A stretch of 34,455 nucleotides of DNA, from contig JALOCD010000041.1 of assembly GCA_023228025.1 (NCBI GenBank), positions 1 to 34,455 of the forward strand, read 5' to 3'. Both the position numbers and the translations under genes were made by a program. Under the pieces are notes generated by a model. The model saw only the letters and a list, made by a program, of their open reading frames with translations. It was not told the DNA's origin and ran no database searches. Positions 23,535 to 32,785 of this stretch are shown piece by piece. This stretch comes from Prolixibacteraceae bacterium. GTDB lineage: Bacteria > Bacteroidota > Bacteroidia > Bacteroidales > Prolixibacteraceae. Position 1 is the stretch's first letter. Each line of letters opens with the position of its first letter.

Positions 23535-24863
23535 CTATATCCACAACTGTTCTATTTCCTCAAGTGACTTACCCTTCGTTTCCGGAACGTACAACCAGGC
23601 AAACAGCCATTGCAAAAAGGACATCACCGCGAGAAACAGAAATGTTGTTGCGCCGCCAACCAACTCAAGAAAGTAGGGGAACAGCAGCACGACCAAAAAA
23701 TTGAACACCCACTGGGTAAAAGAGGCAAAGGCAACGGCAGTACCGCGTATTTTATTCGGGAATATTTCAGATACAAGTGTCCAGAAGACGGGCCCGATGC
23801 AGGCGGAGAAAAATGCGCAAAACGACATGATACAAACCAAAGTAAACAAAGCTCCAAGGTTAAAGTAAAATGACAAAGCCAACATTACCAATGTTACTGC
23901 CATGCCCATGGAACCGATCAAATAAAGCCTGCGGCGGCCTACTTTATCGATAAGCGCTATCGCAACAAAAGTAAACAAGCCATTGACAAGACCTATCAAG
24001 GAGGTTTGAAGCAGGGCATTCTTAATCTCGATCCCTGCTGCTATCAATATTTTAGGGGCATAATCAATCACCGTATTTATGCCACTTACCTGTACAAGCA
24101 CAGCCAAAAAGAACCCAACCATCAATACCTTCCGGTACGACGGTTTAATCAATTCTCTGAGGGTTACCTTTGCCGAATTATCTTTTAACGATTCGGATAT
24201 TTCCCTAATCTCGACCCGGGCCAATGCTGTGCCCCCGATCCGGGTAAGCACTTCCATCGATTTTTCCCGGAATCCTGCTTTGTATAACCATCGCGGGCTT
24301 TCAGGAATAAAAAACAAACCGGTAAAAAACAGCACCGAAGGAATAATGCCTGTGGCAAACATCCAACGCCAATTGTTGGCCACATCATGCAACCAAAAAT
24401 TAATTGCATAGGAGATAATAATGCCCATGACAATCGTAAGCTGATAAATTGCCACAAGCATTCCCCTTTTGTTTGGAGGGGATACTTCGGCCACATACAT
24501 GGGTGAAAGCACTGATGCCGCACCAACGGCCAGACCTCCGAATAACCGGGCCAAAATAAAGGTAAATGAACTTGAAGCCAGGGCTGTGGCAGCGCACGAA
24601 AGGGCGAAAAACAAGGCAACAACGATAAGAATTTTTTTGCGGCCATACCTGTCTGTTAAAACTCCGGAACCGAAAGCCCCAATGATCGCGCCTACCAACA
24701 ATGAACTGACCCCCCAACCCAGTTGCAGCTCGTTCCATTCAAAATAGGGCTGTATGAACGGCACTGCACCGGAAATGATGGCAATATCGAAACCAAACAT
24801 TAAACCTCCAAATGTTGCAACGAGGCATATAAAATAAAGATAATAAGTAGGTTTAATTTTCAT
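23535..24863 (-). CDS. Sugar-porter MFS transporter (XylE/GLUT-like)
   Basis: This 442-residue, 12-segment protein has sugar-porter signatures in order: GGLMFGFDIAIISG at 19-32, DRYGRKK near 71, PESPRWLY near 188, DKVGRR in the second half and PETKGKSLEEIE at the end. These proteins carry a monosaccharide across the inner membrane, usually with H+. It lies between two sulfatase genes, 84 bases from the first (with palindromic element copy 3 in the gap) and 50 from the second, so it probably imports the desulfated monosaccharide. It is a second importer beside the GPH symporter at 8128-9537, so the locus handles at least two sugars. Confidence 0.9.
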   Translation of the reverse strand: MKIKPTYYLYFICLVATFGGLMFGFDIAIISGAVPFIQPYFEWNELQLGWGVSSLLVGAIIGAFGSGVLTDRYGRKKILIVVALFFALSCAATALASSSFTFILARLFGGLAVGAASVLSPMYVAEVSPPNKRGMLVAIYQLTIVMGIIISYAINFWLHDVANNWRWMFATGIIPSVLFFTGLFFIPESPRWLYKAGFREKSMEVLTRIGGTALARVEIREISESLKDNSAKVTLRELIKPSYRKVLMVGFFLAVLVQVSGINTVIDYAPKILIAAGIEIKNALLQTSLIGLVNGLFTFVAIALIDKVGRRRLYLIGSMGMAVTLVMLALSFYFNLGALFTLVCIMSFCAFFSACIGPVFWTLVSEIFPNKIRGTAVAFASFTQWVFNFLVVLLFPYFLELVGGATTFLFLAVMSFLQWLFAWLYVPETKGKSLEEIEQLWI

Positions 24864-24891
24864 ATGTTTATATTTTGTTTTTAATTGCCAT

Positions 24892-24951
24892 ATGGAACTC
24901 GCCGATAATCATGTGCCTGTGTGTGGGCCTATCTCTCATGGCTCGTTTCAT
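24892..24951. repeat. Palindromic intergenic element, possible copy 3
   Basis: The arms ATGGAACTCGCC (24892-24903) and GGCTCGTTTCAT (24940-24951) pair with two differences. A GCC-TGTGTGT-GGC hairpin lies in the centre. The ends resemble the ATGGAA and CATGG-TTTCAT ends of copies 1 and 2, but the core differs. It overlaps the stop codon of the upstream sulfatase gene. Confidence 0.4.
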
Positions 24952-26528
24952 TTAACCGGCTCGAAATCTGATTTTTCCACCCATGGAGTTTCAATTTGTT
25001 CCCCTTTCATAAAACGGTTGTAAAAATTACTTACAGCACCTGCATAGGGATAATTATCAAAAACAGTTCCGTTGCCAAACATTCTGGGATCTCCCTGAGA
25101 TTTAAGCTCTTCTGTCATTTGTTTCTCCATTTGGCTAATTAGTTGCAAATAGCGATCATCTCCGGCAAGGTTGGTCATGCAAAGCGGGTCCTTTCGGATG
25201 TCGTAAAATTCAATTGGCGGTCGTTTATCAAAACTATACTTCCAGAAGAAGTCGGTTTTTCCCTGACGCCGCATGTTTAATATGAACGATTTTGTGGGAC
25301 TACCATCACAATTGAGGTAACCAGTCTCCGGATTACAGGCAGGCCAACGTTCGGGTTCGAAATTTCTTAGCATGATAAATCCATCTTTTACGATCCCTCT
25401 GATGGGATATCCCTGATCGTTGGGACGTCCCACGTCGTGTCGCTCTTTCCCAATTAAAACATGGTCGTAGGTTTTTGATACTGTATTGTCTTTTTCGGAA
25501 AACAAGATATCGGTCAAACTCCTGCCAGGTGTAGATCGCATCCCCGATTTTGCCCAGTCGATTCCGGCCAGTTCAGCAAAAGTAGGGGCAAAATCGATAA
25601 ACCTAACCATATCATTTACAACTCTTCCCGACTTATTGATCCCTTTTTTCCACATCATTGCCAGCGGAAGGTGATTTGACATCTCATATTCCTGGCCCTT
25701 TATCCCGGGGAAAGGCATTCCGTTATCAGAGGTTACAACAATTAATGTATTCTCCAGCTGCCCGCTTTTAGCAAGAATATCGAGTATCTTACCCAACTCA
25801 CTGTCAAAATATTCGACCTCAAAAGCATAATCTAAAATGTCTGTCCGGATGGTATCATTATCAGGCCAAAAGGTGGGAACTTTATCTATTTCTGTTAAAT
25901 TCTTGTGACCCTTTTTAATTCCGGCACCATATTCGTATGCCCGGTGAGGCTCATGTCCTCCATACCAAAAAAACCAGGGTTTCCCATTGTTTTCGGTCAA
26001 AAAGGCACTGAAATTTGCCGAGTAATCAGTCGGTGAAATAAATTCGGCCGGTGGCACTTTTTTCAATTGGTTATAACTCTTACCCGTTAATTTTCTTGGT
26101 TCGCCATTTATCTTTCCAGGATCACCAGGCGCCCATCCTTTGCCTGTAAAACCGACATTGTAACCGTTTTCATCCAAGGACTCGACGATACTTTTAAATT
26201 CGGATGGAAAATACGGCGAATGATTCGCGGCTTCTTTGAGCTTCCACGACTTACGCCCTGTGAGAATGCTTGCTCTTGAAGGAGAACACTTGGCATTGCA
26301 GGTGTAGGCATTCGTAAAAAGAACACCCTCCTTCGCTACCCTGTCGAAAGCCGGAGTTTTTACCCATTTACAGCCATAAGCACTCAAATAGGGAAACGAA
26401 GCATCATCGGCTATGCAAAAAAGGATATTTGGACGGGAAGTTGTTCCAATCGACGAAGCTTTGGCTGCCAATTCGCCGGAGAAAGCTGCTCCAAATAAAA
26501 TCGGAATTAATGCAAGTGAGTTTTTCAT
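24948..26528 (-). CDS. Formylglycine-dependent sulfatase (S1 family, heparan-N-sulfatase-like), exported
   Basis: This 526-residue protein has an N-terminal signal peptide (hydrophobic 4-22, AAKA) and a type I sulfatase domain. PNILFCIADDASFP near 33-46 gives metal-binding aspartates, C81 in NAKCSPSRASILTG is the residue converted to formylglycine, and VVTSDNGMPFPGIKG gives the second metal pair. PIEFYDIRKDPLCMTNLA is the C-terminal subdomain motif of this class. The overall pattern is like sulfamidase / S1_8 enzymes, which act on N-sulfated or O-sulfated sugars, but the position attacked cannot be told from sequence. It precedes the sugar-porter gene and follows a decayed glycosidase fragment. 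A formylglycine-generating or anSME enzyme must be encoded elsewhere. Confidence 0.88.
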   Translation of the reverse strand: MKNSLALIPILFGAAFSGELAAKASSIGTTSRPNILFCIADDASFPYLSAYGCKWVKTPAFDRVAKEGVLFTNAYTCNAKCSPSRASILTGRKSWKLKEAANHSPYFPSEFKSIVESLDENGYNVGFTGKGWAPGDPGKINGEPRKLTGKSYNQLKKVPPAEFISPTDYSANFSAFLTENNGKPWFFWYGGHEPHRAYEYGAGIKKGHKNLTEIDKVPTFWPDNDTIRTDILDYAFEVEYFDSELGKILDILAKSGQLENTLIVVTSDNGMPFPGIKGQEYEMSNHLPLAMMWKKGINKSGRVVNDMVRFIDFAPTFAELAGIDWAKSGMRSTPGRSLTDILFSEKDNTVSKTYDHVLIGKERHDVGRPNDQGYPIRGIVKDGFIMLRNFEPERWPACNPETGYLNCDGSPTKSFILNMRRQGKTDFFWKYSFDKRPPIEFYDIRKDPLCMTNLAGDDRYLQLISQMEKQMTEELKSQGDPRMFGNGTVFDNYPYAGAVSNFYNRFMKGEQIETPWVEKSDFEPVK

Positions 26529-26563
26529 AACTAATCCTTAAATATACTGTAAATGATAAAATC

Positions 26564-26913
26564 TTATTTTAAAACCTCATATTTATAGAAGAGGTAATCG
26601 CCCGCATTTTTAATATTAAATTCAATAATTCCCTTATTATCAACAGTTATTTTATTTGTTTCCCCGGTTTTTAGATTTTGGAACTGTACTTTTCTATCAT
26701 CTAAAAATTTGATGGTTCTTCCCCTATTGGATACACAAACCCATTATACATATCAAAACGGTATTCTTTATAGATTTGAATAAGCTCTTTAACTTTTTTC
26801 CTTGCATTTTCAGACAACAAATGGGTTTCCTGGAAAAATAGGGGTGTCGCCATTAACGTAATTGCCAGGCAATAATCATCCTCCTGTGTGATAAAGATTT
26901 TCTCATGGTCGTT
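26564..26913 (-). pseudogene. Frameshifted C-terminal fragment of a glycoside-hydrolase-like protein
   Basis: Two overlapping frames on the minus strand carry coding-like sequence. The first (26913-26701) reads HEKIFITQEDDYCLAITLM and RKKVKELIQIYKEYRFDMYN, then YPIGEEPSN before a stop. The second (about 26745-26564) continues with GRTIKFLDDRKVQFQ, then NLKTGETNKITV and AGDYLFYKYEVLK, a beta-rich tail. The switch lies near 26740. The upstream part is missing at the GH3 stop codon (26932). The helical part recalls the end of melibiase-type barrels, but the family is uncertain. It is the relic of a third glycosidase gene between sulfatase and GH3. Confidence 0.55.
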
Positions 26914-26931
26914 TCATCCGTGTTTGTGTTG

Positions 26932-29184
26932 TTAGTTCAAAACTGTAATTGTTCTGGTGATTTTAATGTCATCCGAAGCCGCGCCTATCTGCAATTCAAA
27001 TTCGCCGGGTTCTACAACCTTTTTCATACTTTGATTATATAAAGACAATTCATTGACGGGTAATGTCAAACGAACAGTTCTTATTTCGCCGGCTTTGACC
27101 AATACTTTGCTGAATGCTTTCAACTGCTTTACAGGAGTAACTACAGAACTTACCACATCACGAACATAAAGTTGTACAACTTCTTTACCGTCTATAATTC
27201 CCTTATTCTGAATTTTGACATCAATGGTAATGATGTCATCGGCTTTGACTTTATCTTTGTCAATAACCGCATCCAAATAATTGAAAGTAGTATAGCTAAG
27301 TCCATAACCAAAACTCCAGAGTGGACCAGGACTACTAAAAACATAATCGTGACCTGGTTTATCAATACTTCCAGGTTGCTTATAGAATCCTTTATCAGTA
27401 GGCCGGTAATTGTAATAACAGGGTAAATGTCCTGCCGATTGCGGAAACGAAACATTTAGCCTGCCCGAAGGATTAACTTTTCCAAATAACACATCTGCTA
27501 AAGCATTTCCTTGCTGTTCGCCACCATACCATTGTACCAAAACAGCATTTGCATTTTCTTTGACCCATGGGATAGCCAGTGGTTTACCTGCTACAAGTAC
27601 AACTATTATTGGCTTACCGGTTGCCTTAATCTCTTTGATTAAATCCTCCTGCACTCCGGGTAGCCTGACATCACTAAGGTCGAAACCTTCGCCACTGGTA
27701 ACATTTTTGTTGTCTGTGAAGGTGCCGCTTTCGGTGCCAACCACAATTATTGTAATATCACTCTTTTTAGCTGCGGCAATTGCCTCCTGGAATCCGTTTT
27801 TACTTTGGCTCCAGACTTCACAACCTTTGGCATAATTAATGTTAACCCTGTCGCCAACAATGTTCTTTAATCCTTGAAATGGAGTAATACCTTGTTCTGT
27901 TTTGCGGCTCCAGGAATAATCGCCTGGTTGAAACTGATCGGCATTTGGCCCGATCAAAGCGATGGATTTATATTTATCAACAGAAAGCGGGAGAATGGAA
28001 TTATCATTCTTTAACATTACAATACTTTCATCGGCAATTTCTTTGGCTAACGCTATGCTTTCGTTGGAATGAATAACCGTATTTATATCAATTCCTGCAT
28101 CTACAGGATTATCAAACAATCCACTTGCAAATTTTACGTACAAAATACGGCTTACAGCCTGGTTAATGTACTTAATATCTATCTGTTTTTCCAGCGCCAT
28201 TTTTTCCAATTCGAGATAACAAGTGCTTGCCGCCTCCAGGTCAATACCTGCTTCAATTGCTTGTTTAGCCGCATCTCCATTGGTTGCAGCCGTATGATGA
28301 AAACTTTTAAGTCTTATAACGGATCCCCAGTCAGAATATACATAACCTTTAAAACCTAATTCATTGCGCAGTAAATCGGTAAGATAATACCGAGAACCTG
28401 CAATGGGTACATCATCATAAGAGCTATAACAATTCATTATTGAAAGGGGGTTTGTTTCTTTTATTACTCTTTCAAAAGGATACAAATAGATAGACCGCAA
28501 TTCCCTTTCACCACCACTTATGGAAGCCAAATTTAGTCCGCCAGTAGGACTGCCATGCGCAATAAAATGTTTAGGTGTGCATATAATGCCATTTTTTTGT
28601 GCTGTTTTAACATACGCAATACCCATTGTGCCAATCAAGAAGGGATCCTCACCATAGGTCTCTTCGACCCGTCCCCAGCGTAACTCCCGGGCTATATCCA
28701 AATCAGGCGCATTAACCTGTTTGATGTTCATCGCATTTAGATCTTTAGAAACCAGCTCTACCATACTGGCCACCAAATCAGGATTAAAAGTACTTCCCTG
28801 CGCGATGGCCTGAGGAAAAATGGTACAATTCCCTTGATAAGCGCCATGCAATGCCTCGGTACAAATTAATATAGGAATTCCCCAATGGGTTTCCTTCTTC
28901 AGATATTTTTGAATCTTAGAATGAAGACTAGTCGCATCACTGGCGTTTAAACGGGCATTCATAACGCAACCATAACTCTCTCCCTTGAATGCTTCATTTC
29001 CTGAAACATCTTTCATGTGTTGCATTTGCAGGATTTTTTCATGCAACGACATTCTTCCCAATAAATCCTGCACTCGTTGTTCAACAGGAATTTTGGGGTT
29101 CAGATAAGGCATTAAAGTTACTTTTTGTGCAAAAGCACTTTCAATACTAATTAAATAGAAAAGGACGATTAATATTTGTTTCAT
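26932..29184 (-). CDS. GH3 beta-glycosidase, exported
   Basis: This 750-residue protein has a signal peptide (residues 1-20 ending SAFAQ) and full GH3 architecture. The barrel domain has LLGRMSLHEKI near 41, RWGRVEETYGEDPFL near 169, CTPKHFIAHG near 202 and the nucleophile aspartate D285 in VYSDWG. The (alpha/beta)6-sandwich domain has VGTESGTFTDNK and the acid/base region, and a fibronectin-like C-terminal domain follows with VQLYVRD. GH3 enzymes remove beta-linked glucose, xylose or related residues from the non-reducing end in the periplasm. It is the first gene of the harvesting run and lies next to a pseudogene fragment, so an older glycan-degrading set has been trimmed here. Specificity is most like beta-glucosidase/beta-xylosidase, not settled. 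Confidence 0.9.
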   Translation of the reverse strand: MKQILIVLFYLISIESAFAQKVTLMPYLNPKIPVEQRVQDLLGRMSLHEKILQMQHMKDVSGNEAFKGESYGCVMNARLNASDATSLHSKIQKYLKKETHWGIPILICTEALHGAYQGNCTIFPQAIAQGSTFNPDLVASMVELVSKDLNAMNIKQVNAPDLDIARELRWGRVEETYGEDPFLIGTMGIAYVKTAQKNGIICTPKHFIAHGSPTGGLNLASISGGERELRSIYLYPFERVIKETNPLSIMNCYSSYDDVPIAGSRYYLTDLLRNELGFKGYVYSDWGSVIRLKSFHHTAATNGDAAKQAIEAGIDLEAASTCYLELEKMALEKQIDIKYINQAVSRILYVKFASGLFDNPVDAGIDINTVIHSNESIALAKEIADESIVMLKNDNSILPLSVDKYKSIALIGPNADQFQPGDYSWSRKTEQGITPFQGLKNIVGDRVNINYAKGCEVWSQSKNGFQEAIAAAKKSDITIIVVGTESGTFTDNKNVTSGEGFDLSDVRLPGVQEDLIKEIKATGKPIIVVLVAGKPLAIPWVKENANAVLVQWYGGEQQGNALADVLFGKVNPSGRLNVSFPQSAGHLPCYYNYRPTDKGFYKQPGSIDKPGHDYVFSSPGPLWSFGYGLSYTTFNYLDAVIDKDKVKADDIITIDVKIQNKGIIDGKEVVQLYVRDVVSSVVTPVKQLKAFSKVLVKAGEIRTVRLTLPVNELSLYNQSMKKVVEPGEFELQIGAASDDIKITRTITVLN

Positions 29185-29202
29185 AATTTTAGTGTTAATG
29201 TT

Positions 29203-29286
29203 TTATTTCTTATCCACCCAGATTGGACTTGACCAGGCCATCTCCCTGTCCGTCTGTGTTATCCTGATATAGTACCTTTCTCCATG
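29203..29286 (-). pseudogene. C-terminal tail of a broken gene at the border of the ABC module
   Basis: The minus strand reads RYYIRITQTDREMAWSSPIW followed by VDKK and a TAA stop. This resembles the C-terminus of exported PHP/DUF3604-type metallohydrolases as I remember them. No start and no upstream body exist: the frame runs directly into the 7-base repeat array at 29283-29316. It therefore looks like a gene cut off when the repeat-bordered DNA was joined here. Confidence 0.4.
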
Positions 29287-29316
29287 CCCTCTGCCCCATG
29301 CCCTCTGCCCTCTGCT
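29283..29316. repeat. Degenerate 7-base repeat array after the FtsX-type gene
   Basis: Plus-strand units of the type CATGCCC / TCTGCCC are repeated about five times. The array runs into the TAG stop codon of the permease gene. Related arrays lie at 32505-32528, 32580-32630, 32715-32772 and 33209-33271. Confidence 0.7.
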
Positions 29317-31765
29317 ACTCGTACCTCAGTGCCTCCACCGGATTTCTCGTTGCCGCCTTCCAGCTTTGCCAACTTACTGTCAGCAGCGCAATTCCCAGGG
29401 CTAGCAAACCTGACAAGGCGAAAATCCACCAGCTTAGTTCAGTTTTATATGCAAAGTTTTCGAGCCATTTATTCATTGCATAATACGCAATAGGCGTGGC
29501 AATTACAAAAGCGATGGCTACCCATTTCACAAAGTCGCGGTTAAGCATGATCAGAACTTCGGCAATTGTAGCGCCGTTTACCTTACGGATACTAATCTCT
29601 TTGTTACGTTGTCTTGCAATGTGCAGCGCCATGGCAAAAAGTCCGATAGCAGCAATTAAAATAGCCAGAGTGGAAAAAAGCATTATAAATTGTTTTAATC
29701 GGACTTCCTTTTGATATTGGGTTTCGAACTTCTTATCAAGAAAGGAATAGTGATAGGGTGCATCGGGGTACGACTCTTTCCACTGCTTTTCGATAAATGC
29801 AAGGGTTTCAGGAATATTACCGGACTTCACCCTTACTGAAACAAAGTTGTGGTACTGGTTGAACAGAATGGCAAACGGACGGATGGTTTTGTAGTACGAT
29901 TCGAAATGGACATCTTTCACCACACCCACCACGCTCAACCGGTTAAGCTGTTCTTTGTCCGATCGTATCTTGCTATAGAAAACAACCGATCCTACGGCAT
30001 CGATCAATCCAAGGCTTTTGGCTGCCGACTCGCTCAGGATCACCGATTGCTTATCATCGTAAATTTTACTGAAATCGCGCCCGGCAATCAGTTGAAGCCC
30101 TATGGTTTCAACAAAATCGTAGCTGCAATGATAAGGAATGACCAAGTGGTATGCCATCTCCCCCTCTTTCTTCATGTAAAGGGGAGTATTAGAATCGCCA
30201 TCGCCGGGAACCGAATGCGAAGTAGTTACCGATGCGACCGAACCATTGTCGAGGAGCTTTGTTTTGAAGTTGTCGAAGTTCTTTCGCAATCCCCAAACCG
30301 GTGCATCTAAAACTACAACATGCTCCTGATCGTAACCGGGATTCTTTTGCAACAAATAATCGAGCTGTTGCGACACCAATACTGATACCGAAATCAGAAT
30401 TATGGCAATAGCAAATTGTGTGGTTACAATGATCTGCCGAAAATTGTTTTTGTTGTTCAGGTTGAAAATCGCATTCTTCATCAACGCCATGCTGTTTACC
30501 GACATCAGTTTTGCCGCTGCATAAGCGCCTCCCCCAAAACCGGTAACAGCAATCATTGTCATTACGAAAAGATAGAACGAAGGCATTGAAATAATGCTCA
30601 GCCCCTTAATTCCAGGAGAAATGGATTCGAGCATCGGATAACAAAAGAGAAACGTAATAAGCGCCAGGACCATTGATATCATCACAACGCCCATCGATTC
30701 AGCAATAAAACCGTTAAAAATGGCAGATTTCCCGGCTCCCGAAATTTTGCGTAAAGCAATCTCTTTTGCTCTTCCGAAATTGTTTACGGTAAAAAGGTTG
30801 ATGTAATTCAGAAAAGCCACAACCCAAACCAGTAAGGCTGCTCCTATAGAAATGTAAAGGTTGCGAACGTTATTGTTTGGTTTCAACTCGCTTTCGAAAT
30901 TTGAATGAAGATGGATGCTGGTAATCGGTTGCAACAAGAGATGCCAGTAATCACGACCGCTGGTTTTTTCTGTGGCAAACCCCTTGTTGTATCCTTTGTT
31001 GATGTACTTCTCGACCAATAATCCCAACTTGCTTTCCACTACTTTGGGATTGGCATTGGGAGTAAGCATTGCATAGGTGTAGAAGGCATTGTTTAGCCAA
31101 TGATCGGTTTTGTTATCTGGATCGCCACTGCTCGAAAAAAGAATGTCGAAGTCAAAATGGGTTTGTTCTTTGATGGGTTTGCAGATACCGGCAACCTGGT
31201 AGGGACGGTAGTTTCCCCACAATTTCAAAAAGAGTGGTTTCCCGCATACCTGACCTTTCTGAAAAGCTTCATTCCCAAAATAACGAACGGCAGTTTCTTC
31301 GGTAATCACGATTTGATTGGGGCTCTTCAATGCATTCTTTGGATCGCCTTCGATCATTTGAACCCGGAAGAGATCGAAGAAATTGGAATCGGCCTCTAAA
31401 ACCAACTTTTCGTTAAAGGCAACCGTTCCGCTGGGATGGTTTTCGTTTTTCACCGATATGTTGGACCACGGCCAGATCCTTGTGGCTTTTTCCACTTCAG
31501 GGATTTCGCTCACCAAAGTTTTGGCAAGTGGTGGCGCAGCCTTTGATGAACTGTAATCGATACCGCTCATGTTGATGTTTGCGACCACACGGTACAACCG
31601 TTCATTTCCATCGAGCCACCGGTCGTACGAACGTTCGTTTACGGTGTAGGAAAAAACAAACAATGCACACACAAAGGCAACCATAAGCCCCAGCACATTT
31701 ACCGCAGTGGTAAACTTATTTTTTAACAAACTGCGACCTGCAAATTTCAAAAGCAATTTCAACAT
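29315..31765 (-). CDS. MacB/FtsX-type ABC transporter permease
   Basis: This 816-residue membrane protein has the double-permease layout common in Bacteroidota: an N-terminal membrane segment (NKFTTAVNVLGLMVAFVCAL near 15-34), a MacB-like periplasmic domain, three membrane segments with the FtsX signature REIALRKISGAGKSAIF, a second N-segment and periplasmic domain, and a C-terminal FtsX block with NKEISIRKVNGATIAEV, ending NPVEALRYE. It works with the ATPase encoded 18 bases upstream, and with an HlyD-like adaptor and an outer-membrane factor probably beyond the window, in efflux or mechanotransmission. It shows no link to sugar metabolism. Length and domains are normal. Confidence 0.9.
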   Translation of the reverse strand: MLKLLLKFAGRSLLKNKFTTAVNVLGLMVAFVCALFVFSYTVNERSYDRWLDGNERLYRVVANINMSGIDYSSSKAAPPLAKTLVSEIPEVEKATRIWPWSNISVKNENHPSGTVAFNEKLVLEADSNFFDLFRVQMIEGDPKNALKSPNQIVITEETAVRYFGNEAFQKGQVCGKPLFLKLWGNYRPYQVAGICKPIKEQTHFDFDILFSSSGDPDNKTDHWLNNAFYTYAMLTPNANPKVVESKLGLLVEKYINKGYNKGFATEKTSGRDYWHLLLQPITSIHLHSNFESELKPNNNVRNLYISIGAALLVWVVAFLNYINLFTVNNFGRAKEIALRKISGAGKSAIFNGFIAESMGVVMISMVLALITFLFCYPMLESISPGIKGLSIISMPSFYLFVMTMIAVTGFGGGAYAAAKLMSVNSMALMKNAIFNLNNKNNFRQIIVTTQFAIAIILISVSVLVSQQLDYLLQKNPGYDQEHVVVLDAPVWGLRKNFDNFKTKLLDNGSVASVTTSHSVPGDGDSNTPLYMKKEGEMAYHLVIPYHCSYDFVETIGLQLIAGRDFSKIYDDKQSVILSESAAKSLGLIDAVGSVVFYSKIRSDKEQLNRLSVVGVVKDVHFESYYKTIRPFAILFNQYHNFVSVRVKSGNIPETLAFIEKQWKESYPDAPYHYSFLDKKFETQYQKEVRLKQFIMLFSTLAILIAAIGLFAMALHIARQRNKEISIRKVNGATIAEVLIMLNRDFVKWVAIAFVIATPIAYYAMNKWLENFAYKTELSWWIFALSGLLALGIALLTVSWQSWKAATRNPVEALRYE

Positions 31766-31783
31766 TATCTTCGTTTTTTAGAA

Positions 31784-32488
31784 TTATTCATACCTCAGCG
31801 CCTCCACCACCTTCATCTTTACCTCTTCGGTAATTACCTGGCCATCGAACAGGTTTATCACCCGGTGTGCAAATTCTGAGTCGTGCATGGAGTGGGTCAC
31901 CATTACGATGGTGGTTCCTTCCCGGTTAAGTTCGGTCAAAAGGTTCATCACTTCCAACCCGTTCTTCGAGTCAAGGTTACCGGTTGGCTCATCCGCCAGG
32001 ATCAGCTTGGGATTGGCAACCACGGCACGCGCGATGGCCACACGCTGCTGCTGACCACCCGACAATTGCTGTGGGAAATGTTTCTTCCTGTGACTGATTT
32101 TCATCCGTTCCAATACTTTCTCGACTATCTCCTTACGCTCTTTGGCACTTAATTTTAGGTAAATAAGCGGAAGCTCGACGTTTTCGTAGACATTGAGCTC
32201 GTCGATCAGGTTAAAACTCTGAAAAACGAAACCAATATTGCCTTTTCGGAGCAAAGTCCGGTTGCGTTCCTTAAACCCGCCGACTTCGTGGCCATCGAAA
32301 TAATACTCGCCGGAGGTGGGGTTGTCTAACAAGCCGATGATGTTCAGCAAAGTTGATTTGCCACAGCCCGAAGGCCCCATGATGGCCACAAATTCACCCT
32401 TTTGAATGTACAGGTTCACCTCGTTCAACGCACTAGTCTCGATCTCTTCCGTCCGAAAAACTTTGTTTAGATTTACTGTTTTTATCAT
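31784..32488 (-). CDS. ABC transporter ATPase (MacB/LolD type)
   Basis: This 234-residue ATPase has Walker A GPSGCGKST at 38-46, signature LSGGQQQR at 143-150 and Walker B LILADEPT at 163-170 with the switch histidine in VMVTHS. It powers the permease encoded 18 bases downstream. The body ends with NLFDGQVITEEVK, where the family normally stops, but the reading frame continues with MKVVEALRYE. VEALRYE is the typical last peptide of the partner permeases, including the one at 29315-31765, and the DNA is similar too. This suggests that a permease gene once following the ATPase was deleted, leaving its last codons fused here. Confidence 0.92.
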   Translation of the reverse strand: MIKTVNLNKVFRTEEIETSALNEVNLYIQKGEFVAIMGPSGCGKSTLLNIIGLLDNPTSGEYYFDGHEVGGFKERNRTLLRKGNIGFVFQSFNLIDELNVYENVELPLIYLKLSAKERKEIVEKVLERMKISHRKKHFPQQLSGGQQQRVAIARAVVANPKLILADEPTGNLDSKNGLEVMNLLTELNREGTTIVMVTHSMHDSEFAHRVINLFDGQVITEEVKMKVVEALRYE

Positions 32489-32785
32489 GATACTAAAATT
32501 GCACAGAGCATGGGGCAGAGGGCATAGACTACTAGTGTCCCAAACTCTGATTTATTAATATATAAGTTTATTGTTTTTAGCATAGGGCATAGGGTATGGG
32601 GCGTAGAGTATAGTAGGGCATGGAGAATGGAGTTGAATTAAGCAATGAACCTGTTGCTTCACGCTCAAGCAACTTACAATAACCAATAAATGCTTGTACA
32701 GAGCGTTTCCTATGTTCTCTGCTCCATGCTCCATGCTCTCTGCTCTCTGCTCTCTGCTCCATGCTCCATGCTTTATAAGATATGC
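32489..32785. repeat. 297-base gap filled with degenerate 7-base repeats
   Basis: Three blocks of 7-base units occur. Units CAGAGGG/CATGGGG lie at 32505-32528, CATAGGG-like units at 32580-32630, and opposite-looking units CTCTGCT/CCATGCT at 32715-32772. Between them (32640-32710) is unique sequence without a recognisable gene. A 70-codon open frame across the stretch only translates the repeat and is not accepted as a gene. Confidence 0.65.
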
